This document shows, one piece after another, positions 35,888 through 47,119 of a DNA stretch of 64,000 bases. Made by a program: the position numbers and the translations under genes. The number at the start of each line of letters is the position of its first letter. The stretch's first letter is position 1. This stretch comes from Perilla frutescens. Taxonomy: Eukaryota > Streptophyta > Magnoliopsida > Lamiales > Lamiaceae. The notes below the pieces were generated by a model. The model made no database searches. It saw only the letters and a program-made list of their open reading frames with translations, and was not told the DNA's origin. The stretch spans positions 1,138,501 through 1,202,500 of the forward strand of contig BRKX01000002.1 in the NCBI GenBank assembly GCA_026008535.1, written 5' to 3'.

Positions 35888-36138
35888 TAGAGCTATTAAT
35901 TAGGTTGTGTTGGCTCGAACCCATGGGCCAACCGTTATGAGGTAGCCCGATCCGAGTCAGCTCGAAGTGTTTGAGGCCTAAAAATTTTTGTGACTTAGTC
36001 TGGCCCAAATATCAATCGGGCTGGGCCATGAGCTGAAGGCTAATTTTTTCATGTTTTTAAGTGGGGTGGCCTGACCTGGTCTATAAAATTGTTGCCCACC
36101 CTTATAACTACTGGCCCGGGCCATTTTTGCCACCTCTA
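35888..36138. mobile_element. hAT-like MITE
   Basis: The ends TAGAGCTA at the left and TAGAGGTGGC (minus strand) at the right flank GGGCC- and CCCGG-rich sequence typical of hAT MITEs. The flanking 8-mers ACTATGAC and ACTACCAC match at 6 of 8 positions. It is a degraded copy of about 250 bp. Confidence 0.45.
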
Positions 36139-36599
36139 ACTACCACGATCAAGTCAGCAAAACACAAATATTTCCACAACTTATAGATGACATTTGTGCT
36201 TCAGGGTCTTCTCCAAAATTGAAGTTCTTAACCATAAAAGCATTCATAAAATACAAGAACTCACTTCAAAGAAGCACAAAAGCAAAATTCTCAACTCAGT
36301 CAGCCCCAAACTAGTCTAGATTTAAGATTTTTGCAATCTTATTCCAGGACATCCAAAATCCGAGCAATGCAACAAACCTATCCAAATTCTAAATTTTGAA
36401 TTCTGTAAACTTCAAAATAAATGCACAAAAAGGTAAAGAATATTCATAGAGAAACAAAACCATTGATTAATTATTTCAATAAATATAGATGAATATTTGC
36501 TTGCAACTTCCAATATATATATAGATGTTAACTGTTAAAAAACATGCAGTTAGCTACCTTTACCAGTATATATGATAATTTGATTCATACATATATATA

Positions 36600-36904
36600 C
36601 ACTAACCAAGACTGCCATTGATCCCTGTGGTTTACAAGGACTACTAATGCAATCCATCTCTTTAATCTTTCCAAAACAAAAATCAGAATTCTGCTTCAGT
36701 ATATTAATTGCTTTTCTCAAGAAAACTTGCGTTGTTTCTCGAACAATGGCCGGCCCTGCCGCCTGAAACACCAAGTTTTAACGTTTAAACTCAGAGTTTA
36801 TCAAAAATCCGATTCCAATCCTGCCTAAGTAGAGCTCGATCCATCACCTGTATGAAGGTTGCAGAACCTCCAGAAAGCAAGATGGCAGTACACTTCATCT
36901 GCAA
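36600..36904 (-). pseudogene. Tyrosine aminotransferase gene fragment
   Basis: Two exon pieces on the minus strand. One (36902-36848) encodes CTAILLSGGSATFIQ and ends in CAG|GTGATG. After an 85-bp intron with a TTTCAG acceptor, the second (36762-36600) encodes AAGPAIVRETTQVFLRKAI, then CFGKIKEMDCISSPCKPQGSM. This matches, from memory of the family, the stretch of plant TAT/nicotianamine-aminotransferase proteins where ATF.QGA is followed by KIKEI.C...KPEGSM. These enzymes are PLP-dependent and transaminate tyrosine. The PLP lysine lies upstream and the rest of the fold is absent. Homology stops at about 36905, next to the NLR-unit SINE. The intron is kept, so it is not a processed copy. Confidence 0.7.
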
Positions 36905-36920
36905 TTAGCAATTATAACAA

Positions 36921-36993
36921 TTCGGCAATAAAATTTGAACCTCGGATTTTACTCGATCGCTCCATTTAGCCATGAACGCCATGCTAGAGAAAC
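36921..36993 (-). repeat. Decayed SINE, 3' of NLR D (truncated)
   Basis: It matches the box A to box B half of the SINE found 3' of copies A, C and E. Its distal half is replaced by DNA leading into the aminotransferase fragment. Confidence 0.5.
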
Positions 36994-37130
36994 ATTAGAC
37001 CCAAGAATATTAGCCATGATTTTTGTCTTGAAAATTAATGAATGAGATTTCACATGAAAGATAGAAAAATAATAGAAGGACTAACCTTTTGAACCATGTT
37101 GGAAATCATCATCATGACTTCAACTTCTCC

Positions 37131-38673
37131 TCATTTCCATGAATAATTAGCAGCAACAATTTTGGTACGACTGTCCCAATGCGCTCCAGGATGTTTTTGC
37201 TTTGCGCAGGCCTCAGCTAAGGGGTTGCAGTCAACCAGTTTAATAGCTCTAACATTTCGAAAGAAAGGGATCTCACGTAACTTATAGCAATTTTTGAAGG
37301 TTAGGTACTCAAGATAAATGAAGCTTTCATCTTTGGCTGTCCACTCCACAAGATCTGTGTCTTCAATAGTAAAGCTACGAAGCTGTGAGAATCTAATTAC
37401 TTTTGCATCCCACTTTTCTCCTCCAAAGGCATAGTGCTGCAGTTTCAGCTCTTTAAGGTATCCTAATCGAAGAATCTTTCTCATGTGTTCCCAGGGATAT
37501 CCAAAGCCGCTCAAAGTCAACTTTGCAAGACGAGATGGAAGAATTGCAAGAGGCGGAGGTGGACGCAAGAGTGTAGGGTTGATGATCAGACTATGAAATG
37601 ATTTCAGAGGGAAAGCTGCAAGATAGAGAAAGCAGAGTTTTTGATATTCAGTGAGTGGATGGTAGCTTGATAAGAGTACCTCTGAGATTTGATGAGAGGC
37701 TTTCTCCAAAACTGAATGCGGTTTCTCTGCAACTCTGTTCCAACATTCTGGATCTTTCTGGGCTTCGGAGAGGAGTATGGGGGCGACAGCATTGATTAGA
37801 AGAGGCAGTCCTTCACAATTCTTTGCAATCTTCTTCCCAGGTCTGACAAGTTGAGGTGGACATTCTTCTTCACCAAACACATTCCTCCTTAGAAGTTCCC
37901 AACTTTCTTCTTCATCCATAAATCGCATTTTCAAATTTAAAAAACCAAGATTATTTACCCTACTCGTCACCAAGATCTGAGTTTCCTCACCGAACAACAT
38001 TCCGTCAATTAAGACATCCATATTGTTCCACACATCATCCAACACAATGAGAGATTTTCTAAGCCTCACAATTCTCCAGAAACATTGTACAAAACTCCAT
38101 TCCACAATCATTTTCTGGGCTTGAAGATTAAGCTGAGTAGTAATAGCATCCAAAACTTCCTCTCGCCGAAACTGTGGGCCCACCCTAACAAAGGCGACGC
38201 ATTCGAAGTGTGCCTTGACGGAGGGATCTTGAAGCAGTTTTTTAGCAAGCCTAGTTTTACCAATACCCGCCATACCACTTACCCAGATAACTCTGTCATG
38301 ATATGAGACTGTTTTAGAAGCAATAAGTTTGTCTCTGATAAAGAGAAACTGATCAAATAATCCAACCATATCACACTCGTCAGCTGATGATGAAACCTCT
38401 TCTTCTGTTTTCGATTTGAGATTGCAAAAGAAGAATGTGAGTTGAAAGAGGGAATTCAATGGAATCTTCTAATCTGCGTGCTTCCTCTATTATTACTTCC
38501 TCCTCCAAAGCTCCCACCCCTTCGCTGCAGCATTCGAGTGTGGTTGCTAGCGAAGTGGCATGAGCGTAGACAGAGTGAACGCTTTCCTGAGTGGAGGAGC
38601 CAAGGGAAATACGACGAGAGTAATAAAGGCCGTCAATCGCACCCAAAAGAGAAATCACAGCAGCGTAAGCCAT
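37131..38673 (-). pseudogene. R1-like NLR pseudogene D, internally deleted
   Basis: The start MAYAAVISLL is at 38673 and the coiled-coil part runs to LLLQSQI (about 38430). A deletion and frame change there join it to TEEEVSS, losing about 50 residues. From 38459 a continuous 442-codon frame holds the P-loop GMAGIGKTR, kinase-2 LDDVWNN, LVTSR, GLPL and FLYLAAFPLK. At about 37606 it jumps in frame to SFHSLIINP in the last LRRs, so about 300 codons covering the MHD region and most LRRs are gone. The C terminus ends YSWK like copy C. Both lesions are deletions; the LRR-proximal one keeps the frame. Confidence 0.88.
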
Positions 38674-39660
38674 CTCCGGCACCCAAAAGACTGCGACGGC
38701 GAGAGGAGGTCGCAGATCATATAATTTTGGGATTTTTAGGAGCAAAGTTGAATAATTTTGGTAGGTGGGTAGTGAGGAGATGTGGCGGTGGTGGGTTCAA
38801 TAATTCGACCATATCCATTGATTGCCTGAGATAGGAGAAAAGTCAGCGAGGTAAATATGCAATTGTCTAATTAATAACTAATATCATGGTTGATTGTTTC
38901 ATATTCCAACGAATCAGTTTCCCGATTGAATTTAATGCACTTTCATTTTTTCTCTTTGCATCACAAATTATTTTTCATTTATATAATTAAAAGTAGTCTT
39001 AATTAAATTTATTATAACTAAATTTCAATTATTCTATTTATGGTCAGACTCGGATAATATTGACTCCACTAAGAACACGTGTAAGATGGTATATGTTGAA
39101 CTATTAAAATGTATATATTTAAGTGAATGAAGAACACCTAAAAAATTCAATGGTGATTGGTGAAGATAAATATAAGAAATTATTTTCAAAGTTGCTTGAC
39201 AAAGTTTTAAAAATATATATGGTTAGTTGTAAAAAAAATCACAAACTTTAAACGAAATTACAATTTAGATATCACTTTTAAAACGTTACAATAATAAATG
39301 GTTTATTGAAAAAATAAATTACTATATATTAATTAAACAAGGAAATGTTGAGTTAATTTATTAGATTATTCAGTTAATTTAGAATAGTTAATTAAGTTCG
39401 TGGTTTGAAATGCGGATTATGTTGACTATTTATAATCATATGACTAAGAATGAACATAATCCAATTACTTATATATATATATAACAAAAAATATATATTT
39501 TTAATTGACTTCTCAAATATAATATAGTTAAATTATTCAAACTTCAATAATGAATTTAAGCAAATTAGTTGAATTGTATGTAATGCACGTTTTCTCTGCT
39601 AGTTACGAAAAAATGGATATAATTTTGTTAATTTTAAAAAAAGTGAACTATTTTTAAAAA
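38674..39660. other. NLR D 5' flank and AT-rich spacer
   Basis: The first 150 bases resemble other NLR 5' flanks (TTTTGGTAGGTGGG, GAGGAGATGTGGCGGTGGTG). The rest is AT-rich without genes. A 37-bp stretch at about 39316-39352 recurs at 40596-40631. Confidence 0.5.
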
Positions 39661-40452
39661 GGCCAAATATATACTTATGTCCTGAACTTTGACACCTTTT
39701 TTAAAAATGTCCCGAACTTTAAATAATACCAAAATATGTCATGAACTTTAACATTTTTTCTAAAAATATCATGAACTTTAACCTTTGTCTAAAAATGACC
39801 CGAACCTATAAAAAATAAAAAAAAAATATCCTGAACTTTCTATTTTTTTTTTCAAAAATGTCATGAGATTCAATTTTCGGCTGTGGATTAGTAACGAGGC
39901 ATACCGAAATCTAACATGCCAAAGTGATGTGGAATTCGTAATTTTTTTAAAATAAATAAATAATGACGACATTAAGTTCCGTTTTCATCTCCAAAACTGT
40001 AACTTTTCATTCCAACAAATGTCTCATGCCAATCCAATTTGAAGAGAAAAAAAAATGTTTTATTTTCATTCATTTCGAAATTCTCAATCCTAATGGAAAA
40101 AAAGAAAATTAAATGATTTCTTCTTATTCTTCCCCAAATCTCAATCTGAACAGAATCAATCAAATTTGCAGAAAAAAATGGTATACCCTTCAAATTGAGA
40201 TTAAAAAAAAAATTATATTTTACTTGGACACGCTGGACTCTGGTATGCCTCGTCATTAATTCGAAACTGAAAATTAAATCTTATGACATTTTTACAAAAA
40301 AGTGAAAAGTTCAGGATATTTTTGTTATTATTTGAAGTTCAAGACATTTTTAGAAAAAATGTCAAAGTTCAGGACATATTTTAGTATTATTTAAAGTTCA
40401 GGACATTTTTAGAAAAAAGGTCAAAGTTCGGGACATAAGTATATATTTGGCC
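39661..40452. mobile_element. Foldback element with internal sub-repeats
   Basis: It begins GGCCAAATATATACTTATGT and ends with the complementary ACATAAGTATATATTTGGCC. Each arm carries three to four spaced copies of a GAACTTTGACA/AAAATGTC-type sub-repeat. The flanks TTTAAAAA and TTTAAGAA are nearly identical, so the duplication is about 8-9 bp with decay. It is non-coding and most likely Mutator-like. Confidence 0.7.
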
Positions 40453-41321
40453 TTTAAGAAATAGACACCACCGACACTTAAAGACGTCGCCGTCGAGTTT
40501 CTAGAAAATTACAATTTCTAACAAGTCGACAACCATAAAATTCAACAAAGCTATTATTGGAGTTGAAATTTCATCAGTCATGCTCTTTACTTATTAATTA
40601 CTATATATTAATTAAACAAGGAAATGTTGAGTGTCGTTCAAACTTAAGCATGATAGAGGCAAAACAAGCTAGACTGAATCCTAAACACATAAAAATGTCA
40701 TGTCAAACAACATATTACTCATATTTAACAGATATTTAATATATCTGAACTTTGAAAGAATACATAAAACAGAAAAAATCACATAAAAAACAATTTAGTA
40801 CAAAGTCAACTCCAATTTGATACTTATTTTCAATTTCAGTGGTATCCGTGAAGAGATATTCATATTCAATAAATTTAGAAGCACATATATTTGACAAGCA
40901 TATATCTATATTAAATTCATACAAAAATTCTAATATGAATTTTCTCAATTATAATCACTTAAATGAACAAAAACGACCAAATACAGAAAAAAAATATGTA
41001 AAAAAATAACAAAATCTTAGCAACTAAAAATTCTTACATAAATCACATACAATTTCAACACAAGAAATAAGAAAATAATGTATTACCTAACTTAATAGAA
41101 AGACGAATAGAGAGGAATCGAGCACACGTTGAAGCTCCAACAGCAAAAATGAATCACCAACGTCAATCATCAATGAGAGAGAGAGAGAGAGAGAAGTGAT
41201 TGAATGCTAGGTTTAGAAAAATTGCAGACGAACTATCACGTACTGGTTAAAAGATGGAAAGTTGAATCACCGACTGCAAAGTGGACAATCGGCGATGTTG
41301 GGCGGATGAATTGGAGAAGAC

Positions 41322-41380
<59 letters not shown>

Positions 41381-41697
41381 GGTGGCTAGGGTTACACTTC
41401 AGATCGAAATGGAAAAAAAGCTAGATGGATCAAGGCATGTCTTGCTTAAAGAATTTCCTATGATTTATTTCTGCCCCTCTCTCTCTCCAAGCTACGTGTT
41501 GGACCTTATCCTGTGTCTTGCTTGAGGGGGATAATAGCGTAAAATAATTCCACAAATTTAGTCTTTGATGGTATTATATTATGCATAATCATTTAATGAA
41601 AATATAATAGTTACATTCATAGATGACATTTCAAAGAAGATTTAGGAATCAGTTCCAATCATCCCATTAAATTATGTCTCCTAGTTGCATCTAAATG
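40453..41697. other. Intergenic DNA with GA microsatellites
   Basis: GA repeats lie at about 41174-41193 and 41330-41376. No gene is seen. The frame at 40736-40948 shows no known domain. Confidence 0.5.
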
Positions 41698-43230
41698 TGT
41701 AATATCCCGAGACATTTTCATAATCATTATTCAGAAATCTAGATACCTGCTCGAAAATAGTCGTATCAGGACCTATTGATAATCTTATATTTGAATCCTA
41801 TCTAAATAAATCAAAATTTAATTAAGATAAATATTATTATTTATTAATTGTAATATTATAAATTGTTAGCAAATCAATTAGATTTATACAAGTATATTTA
41901 TGGAGAGGGACCGTAGGTGAATTTGTAATATCGAATTTTAATTTACTTGATAACACTCGATAAAATTAGTTAGACGTGATGAAATCTAAAATTTTGCTCA
42001 TAGTATTAGGAATATTTAGGATTTATAGTTGAATTTAGAAGTTTACTTTCGAGTCTTAAAATACTTTGCAAGTCTTGTTTATTCGTACAAGGTTTATTTG
42101 AGTAATTATTATTTTTTTATTATCTAAAGGATTATTAAATGATTTAAAAAAAAATGAAAAAGATGATTGAGATATTTATTAAATTTCTTCATTTCCCCAT
42201 TAATTGTACACGTAGATACTTAAGTAAGTCGGCAAAATCTGGAATACACCTGTCCAACTCTTCTTTCTCTTTGTTAATCAATCAAATATCACAAAATCTT
42301 GTTTCCTTCCCAGTAGAATAACATAAAAATAAAATAGAAACATTTTTCCATACTCTTCGACTGCAAATCGAGTTTCACAGCAAATCTCCACTACTTAATA
42401 CCTTAAACCATAAGTGTAACAGCAAACTCACACCTCTCGGTAAGTTTATATTAAATTTAATTCTATGTATTTACTGTGTAAATTACACACCCATTTATCT
42501 CAGCATATTTCCCCAATTTCAATTAACCCAAAACAATCAAGAACCGAAATCAAGCGATCCTATTCTCGCTGCATATCATATTTAGAAGTTAATATACATA
42601 ATTGCAACATATTTTAGCTAATTACATAAGTTAAAAAAAAAAATTCAGAACCCTACATGCTTTCAATTCCCACATCCTAAATTATCAACACCAAAACATG
42701 CTCCACCATCAATTTCACCCCACATATTCACAATTCCACATTTTCAAGAGAATTCAGGAATTTAGTTATAAGATTTCAGATAGACAAGTAGATATTAAGA
42801 AAAATAAATAAAATGGAGAGAGAAGTCGTGGGTTGAATCGGGCAGAGGGTTTTCATCGAGCCTGAGCTAGCGGGAATCGAAGCAAGGGAGGGCAACATAG
42901 ACTGGGCTTGGATCTCGGTGACACTTGTCTGGGTCTGTGCTTACTGACTGGAGTTGATCTGAGATGGCGTCGAGTCGCCGAAAGACTTGCGCCGGGGTTA
43001 AATGACTTCAGGGCTACAGTCGTCGATTGGTGTTCAATTGTGTTGAACTGCTTCATAACTGGAGCGTCGATCTAGGTTGCTGCAAGTGCGGCAGCAGGTC
43101 AGGGGTGTGGTCCTCACGTCATCGGCGGGCAGCGGTGAGCTCGCCGGTGTCGAAAAAAAAAAAGGGGGAGGAAGAATTAGGGATTTTGGGAGTGAATTTG
43201 GGGATTTCTATTTTGTTCCTCATTGCTAGT

Positions 43231-43280
<50 letters not shown>

Positions 43281-44856
43281 CGAAAGCAGAGATGAAAATG
43301 AATTTGGGGATCTTGTTTTTCAATTAATTCTTACGTGATTTAGGGGAGAAGGAGAGAGGGAGTTAGAATGAAAAATGGGGACTTTGATTTCATTTCTATT
43401 CCAGGCGTGAATTAAGAAAAGGGAATGGAAGGGTTTTATTATAATTAAATTATTTACTTTTGAACCCTTTCTCACTAATTTCTTGAAATTGGAAAATGGC
43501 CCCAATAAGTTTAATTACTTTAGAATTTGGTCAATAAATCCTTCTTAAATATAGAATTTAAGCTATAAAGTTTTATCTAACTTTTTCCTATTTAACCAAG
43601 AATTCATAAGTTAATTATTTAGAAATATAAATCTTTTATTTTTTAGATATATTAAAATTATATATATATGTATATACACATATATACACTATCGCATATT
43701 TTAATCTCTTTAGAGGATTTGTACTTAAGTAATAGATTATTTTAATTTAACTTTAGCTCATAGAGTTTATTGAAATTTTCTATTTAGTCAGGACTAATAA
43801 AATATTTATTTGGGAGCATAAATCGAGTTATTAAAATTATAATTGGCCTAAATAATTTATTTGAATTTATATTGATATTAGGTACGGCCCAATTAGGACC
43901 CTTGTCCACACTGTGATCCCCTGCTCAAATACTACGCGTTCCCTATTATCAGGTGGGCTATATTTTTCTCAAATTTATGTTCAGCTAATAAGCTCAACTG
44001 TTTATCAATTACGAAACGTGAATATCTGTATCAAAATGTTTTAGCTCACTGTTTGCGTTCGCCAGTATCCTACGAAAACATTGAGTGCTTAACTAGACTC
44101 GAGTTCGGATCCTTTAAGCTTTGGGACCGTATACACTATCCTTTATTAGACAGCTGAGCTGGAGGACGTGTATATAAGTTAAGACACTGTAGGAAGGGAC
44201 AGTTGAGTTAGAGAGTGCAAGTAAGATTAAAAGAAGCGTTGTATACATGGAATGTTTTTTTTTAGTGTTGAAACCTTTCCATTGTTATACTTGTGTGGAT
44301 ACAATATTCATATTTATAAAATGATTATGAACTGTTTATCAAAATTTGCCCATTGGGTACACTAGTACTCAGCCCAAATCTTTTCTAAATAATTTTTCAG
44401 GTTGAGTGGCAGGCTGAAAGATGACAGAGCTGAGACAATGGCTGTCTTTTTGTTGATATTTACTTGCTCATTTTGTGTTGTTTAAGAGATCCTAGATACT
44501 CTAAAACAAGAAAGTAGCAGTAAATATTTTGTCTAAGTTTAATAAAGATGCTCTACGCTTGTTCCGTTTACTCTGATATTGTTTGTCTTCAGTTGTTTGA
44601 ATCATAATATGATTTGTGTTGTTATTGAGATTTGCCTAATTGGCGGGATAAGTTCCCTTTGATGATTGATAATTTATTCAAGTTCTTTCTAAACGCCTTA
44701 GTGCGTGGTTCTATTACAGTTATAGAGGTTATGCTGCCTAAGTGTTTGGGGCACTAACCCTATTTATTTGATTATTTTTATACCACAACCCCTTTCCCCT
44801 TCCCCCAGTAGCGCACCGGTCCCTTGTCACTACTCTTCCGGGATCGGGGCGTTACA
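41698..44856. mobile_element. Solo LTR, 3.2 kb, reverse orientation to the 30.8-kb copy
   Basis: The borders are TGTAATATCCCG and CGGGGCGTTACA. A perfect 5-bp duplication, AAATG, lies at 41693-41697 and 44857-44861. The right end is the complement of the start of 30798-33375. Homology is visible along the arms, for instance around the CATTGTTATACTTGTGTGG stretch near 44280. A long GA microsatellite sits at about 43230-43276. It holds no retrotransposon genes. The frames at 42853-43505 are not supported. Confidence 0.82.
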
Positions 44857-44861
44857 AAATG

Positions 44862-45419
44862 AAAGTGATATGAAAGGACGCACGATATTTTTCTAGAAAA
44901 GTTCCAACTTTAGCCAATTTCGTCTGTGTGAATGCACTGTAGAATACCAGAACTTGAAGAGTATTCCAATTCATAGAAAGGGCAGATAACAAGCCAAGCC
45001 CAAGTCGAGTGATTTACAAATTTTGAATCATCTTCTATATTGCCGAAGCTGACAAAAATAGGCATATGTGTGGTTAACTACGTGTTTTAGAAAGAGAAAC
45101 AATGGTTTTGAATTCGTCAAAGATCTTCAAGAATGTTTAAGATGATTAATAAATAATTTTCAATTCAAGAACATGGTAATTTTAATTGAGTCATGACCGC
45201 CAACTTGATTATTATTCTTTATAAATTTAACCTAACTACTCAATATGTTTCAACATGTGAATTTGTGACTTAATATCGATTACAAAATTTTGCTCATGAG
45301 AGAACGTAATTTATTAATATCGATTACAAATTGTGCTCATGAGAGAATAATTATCAACAATTGATGAATTTCTTCATTTTTTTTACTTGCGACAACGTAG
45401 TTTATTAATATTATAACAA
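44862..45419. other. AT-rich intergenic DNA
   Basis: No gene or repeat was recognised. Confidence 0.5.
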
Positions 45420-45590
45420 GCTTATCGAAATCGTCGCCAGCCGGACTGAAATCTTAGGGATAATCCACTGCTATCATGTCTAATCCACTGGAAAAAAGAC
45501 TCGAGAAAGATACGTACAAGCCAAGTAAAAGGGAAATAGTAAAACCATTATCCCTAAGATTTCAGTCTGCCCGACGACAATTTCGACAAG
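45420..45590. repeat. Imperfect inverted repeat beside the kinase fragment
   Basis: About 45 bases at 45420-45465 are repeated inverted at 45546-45590. They share the exact core ACTGAAATCTTAGGGATAAT and flanking CTT.TCGAAAT.GTCG. The right arm ends where CrRLK1L homology begins. Confidence 0.7.
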
Positions 45591-45591
45591 T

Positions 45592-46764
45592 TTGTGGTTG
45601 GCTCTGCACCCTAATGTGGAGGTGAAACCTCAATTCTACGACTCGATCCTTAATGGCCTCGAGGTTTATAAGTTAAACGACACAGCAGGGAACTTAGCTG
45701 GCCCGAATCCATTGCCATCGCCTAGGAAAGGATCACAGAAGGGAAGAGGTTTTCAATCAAGATCAACCAAAACTGGCCTAATTGTAGGTTCTGTTTTAAG
45801 CATAGTGGCTTGTCTTGGCCTAGTTCTTGGCCTCATTGCTTGTCTCGAGCAGAGGAATGCCCGTGCCAACGAGGGCTCATGGCTGCCTATCTACGGGGGC
45901 TCGTGGTCTTCCGGGAAGAACAGCAAATGTAAGAGCAGCAGGAGCAGCCAGATATCAAGCCTTGGCAAAGGCCTCTGCAGGCATTTCTCCTTATCCGATA
46001 TCAAAGCTGGCACGAACGACTTTAACGAGGCCTGTGTTGTAGGGGTTGGAGGCTTTGGGAAGGTGTATAGAGGCTCCATTGATGGAAATGCAACTGAGGT
46101 TGCTATCAAGAGAGCAAGCCCCTCTTCACAGCAAGGCATGCATGAATTCTTGAACGAAATCGAGCTGCTGTCAAAATTAAGGCACAGGCATTTAGTCTCC
46201 TTGATTGCAGCTTGTGAAGAAAACAATGAGATGATTCTAGTCTATGATTATATGGCAAATGGGACTTTACGAGATCATATGTACAACGATAACGACAACA
46301 AAAACAATAGCAACGAGCAGAGTTTATCGTGGAAGCAGAGATTAGGCATCTGCATTGGAGCTGCAAGAGGGATTCACTACCTCCACACAGGTGCAAAGAA
46401 CCCCATCATCCACAGAGATGTGAAGAGCACAAACATTCTCCTAGACGACAAATGGGTGGCTAAGGTCTCCGATTTCGGGCTGTCCAAATCAAGACACGCA
46501 CATGACCAAACACATGTTAGCACGGTTGTGAAGGGAAGCTTCGGCTACTTGGACCCCGAGTACTACAGGAGACAGCAGTTGACAGATAAATCGGATGTGT
46601 ACTCGTTCGGGGTAGTACTATTCGAGGTGCTGTGTGGGAGGCCGGCCATCAACCCGAGCCTCCCAAAGGAGCAGCTCAGCCTAGAAGAATTCTGTGTCAT
46701 CGGAGTACTTGATCAATCTGCCAAACGGGCCGTATTCTCTATGGTTGGTTCCAAATGTGGTTGA
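45592..46764 (+). pseudogene. Truncated CrRLK1L (FERONIA-type) receptor kinase
   Basis: The frame opens without an ATG at LWLALHPN, the last part of the extracellular malectin-like region, and includes the family signature LNGLEVYKLND. A membrane segment lies at residues 62-85. The kinase has P-loop GVGGFGKVY (151-159), lysine 173, HRDVKSTN (274-281), DFG (294-296) and GYLDPEYY (318-325). Family similarity stops after SLPKEQLSLEEF (about 367), and 23 unrelated residues follow. So about the last quarter of the kinase, the malectin domains and the signal peptide are missing. CrRLK1L proteins usually have 800-900 residues and are intronless, consistent with this fragment. The catalytic motifs are intact, but I judge it a gene fragment. 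Confidence 0.88.
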
Positions 46765-46863
46765 ACATAAATTGTTGTCGTCGTAACTGAAACGATTAAA
46801 TTAAATAAAAACGAATGTCCGGAAATCATTTGATCATAACAATTGACACAAATGTTTGCAATT

Positions 46864-46973
46864 AATAGAGTTCCACCGTAAACATCTAAAAATCTGGCAA
46901 TAAAATTTGAACCTCGGATTTTACTCGGTCGCTCCATTTAGCCTTGAACGCCCCAACACCATGCTAGAGAAAC
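46864..46973 (-). repeat. Decayed SINE, 3' of NLR E
   Basis: Same unit as at 5821-5930 and 19998-20110, in the same place relative to the NLR stop. Confidence 0.55.
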
Positions 46974-47119
46974 ATTAGATCGAAGAATATTAGCCATGAT
47001 TTTTGTCTTGAAAATTAATGAATGAGATTTCACATGAAAGATAGAAAAATAATAGGACTAACCTTTTGAACCAGGTTGGAAATCATCATCGTGACTTCAA
47101 CTTCTCCTCATTTCCATGA

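Noticed and set aside
43027..43338. A 103-codon frame with an RE dipeptide repeat
   Set aside because: The repeat is a GA microsatellite inside a solo LTR. Nothing protein-like flanks it.
46713..46937. A minus-strand frame reading MERPSKIRGSNFIARFLDV, with a near copy at 5688-5894, as a paired gene
   Set aside because: Both overlap the decayed SINE in the NLR 3' flank. The similarity is that of the repeat.
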